From positions 15,006,434 to 15,070,433 of the forward strand of contig NC_072471.1 in the NCBI RefSeq assembly GCF_027596085.1: 64,000 nucleotides of DNA, in the 5' to 3' direction. Under the pieces are notes generated by a model. That model searched no databases and was not told where the DNA came from. It worked only from the letters and a program-made list of their open reading frames with translations. Both the position numbers and the translations under genes were made by a program. This document shows positions 62,810 to 64,000 of this stretch, in pieces (position 1 is the stretch's first letter; every line of letters begins with the position of its first letter). This stretch comes from Anoplopoma fimbria (taxonomy: Eukaryota; Chordata; Actinopteri; Perciformes; Anoplopomatidae).

Positions 62810-64000
62810 GTGAGTAACTGGAGTTATTTTCAAGTCGGATTTAGTGGTGATTATGCGGACAGCACAACACACTAGTTTAAAGTGTGGTGAAGCTGAATTT
62901 GAATTTCCTTTGTTCTGTTAAAGCTGCTTTAATTATTTTAGTTATAGAAACAATGGATTAGTTATGTAATACTGTGAGGTTAATAATCTCAAATATGAAT
63001 GTCCCAGCCTCCCCAACCTTAGAGCCAGTCAAGGTGTTTATTATCTGACCATTACAGTATAAACCTGATCAAAGTTCGAAGTCATTACTACAGTAACGCC
63101 ACATCATTAAAACCTAGTAAACATTGACACAGCTCCTCATAGATAACAGTGCGAGTGAACAAACAGAGGAGCGGCATCAAAAAAGTAGCAGCAGCACCAG
63201 CAGAAAACTGTTCCATTGAGGATATGCGCACTGACAATATGCCACAGTAAGCAAAGCTGGCGGAGCTGATTTGGGCCCAAAAAAAAAAAAAAAAAGGTCA
63301 CTTTACCTCCATTTCAGTGACATTTTGAATTCGTGCCGCAACCCTAAATGCTGCTGTGGTGACAACGGTTCACTGCAGAAAACTCACTCCAGAAACTTGC
63401 GCACACAATGAGAAAACGAAGTGTGGCTGTCCGAGCTTTGTTGAAGAAGTAATCCTATATCATGTTATAAGTTTATACATACAGCTCAGGCTGTGTGGCA
63501 GCATCCCTGAGGAAAGAGATGAGCAGCAGCAGATATTGTAGCCTGGTTGCATAAATTTGAATTTGTCATGCTCATATTGGACTGTTGAATTAAGAAATTA
63601 TGTTTTTACAGCATTTACTGGAGCTCCCACAGTTAAAGCTTATCCAACTTTCAAAGCAGAGCCTGCTAAACAGTTTGACTTTTGTCCTCAAGGTTTACAC
63701 TTCCAAAAAGAACATTACCGGTACCGATTTCACACATTCAGAGCAGCATGTGAACACAGCATTGATATTATGAATAAAAGAAAGAAATTGTTGGGTTACA
63801 TGTCCCAGTTCTCCACTCGAAAATCTAATCCTGGATCACAATGCATATTCACGTTGTTCCTCACATTTCAGTCAAATTAATTCAAGTACTGAAATTTAAG
63901 GCACATTTTAAAATGTTGGTGCACTTGCCCTAAACAAATTAAAACTTTAATTCAGTGTTCTAAATTACAATTCTGTTACGAACAATTACACTATAAATGG
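62810..64000 (+). other. PARP12-like intron 6, continuing past the window
   Basis: I could not find the remainder of the second WWE domain in these 1.2 kb, so the next exon is taken to lie beyond position 64000. A 107-codon ORF (63557-63880) follows a ttttacag acceptor-like site, but in the required phase 0 it shows no WWE similarity. I leave it as intron. Confidence 0.6.

Noticed and set aside
63557..63880. 107-codon ORF in the last part of the window as PARP12-like exon 7
   Set aside because: The acceptor-like site would put it in the wrong phase, and the phase-0 translation lacks WWE or PARP similarity.

Overview
The window is nuclear DNA of a bony fish, most likely a spiny-rayed (percomorph) teleost. 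The evidence is GT-AG spliced vertebrate genes, abundant (CA)n/(GA)n microsatellites, a Tc1-type transposon, and short repeats of a kind I recognise from teleost genomes. There is no operon-like or prokaryotic content. Two protein-coding genes are supported. They lie head to head, with start codons about 3.6 kb apart.

Positions 1-28.5 kb hold no gene I can support. This stretch contains a decayed Tc1 element (4924-6525), a 0.38 kb inverted-repeat (MITE-like) element, tRNA-derived SINE-like sequence, a 30-bp minisatellite, a CpG-rich 11-bp tandem repeat, (TG)n/(CA)n tracts, and several moderately GC-rich patches that look like conserved non-coding elements. The last point is my impression only.

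Positions 28.5-55.1 kb hold etv6 (TEL) on the minus strand. All eight coding exons can be placed to the base with compatible splice phases: a short N-terminal exon, the PNT/SAM domain (exons 3-4), a long linker exon with a polyglutamine tract (exon 5), the ETS DNA-binding domain (exons 6-8), and the 3'UTR. Exon 5 as given is one base short of the length its flanking splice phases demand. The conserved linker motifs fall in two different frames, so there is a 1-bp lesion or an assembly error in this exon. The 14-kb intron 2 carries four long (CA)n tracts, a fold-back repeat, a long purine strand next to exon 3, and a cluster of GATA/RUNX/ETS motifs that could be a blood enhancer.

Positions 55.1-58.6 kb are the divergent intergenic region, with a (GA)n tract and about 0.42 kb of CAGA/CAGG repeats close to the etv6 start.

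Positions 58.6-64.0 kb hold the first six coding exons of a CCCH zinc-finger/WWE gene of the PARP12/ZC3HAV1 family on the plus strand. A consensus interferon-stimulated response element lies about 100 bp upstream of its start codon, and its linker contains an in-frame Arg-Gly-Asn repeat. The gene runs off the right edge before any catalytic domain.

I found no sign of a wholly new system. The best leads are the etv6 exon 5 lesion, the 25-bp hairpin in etv6 intron 7, the ISRE, the GATA cluster and the RGN repeat.
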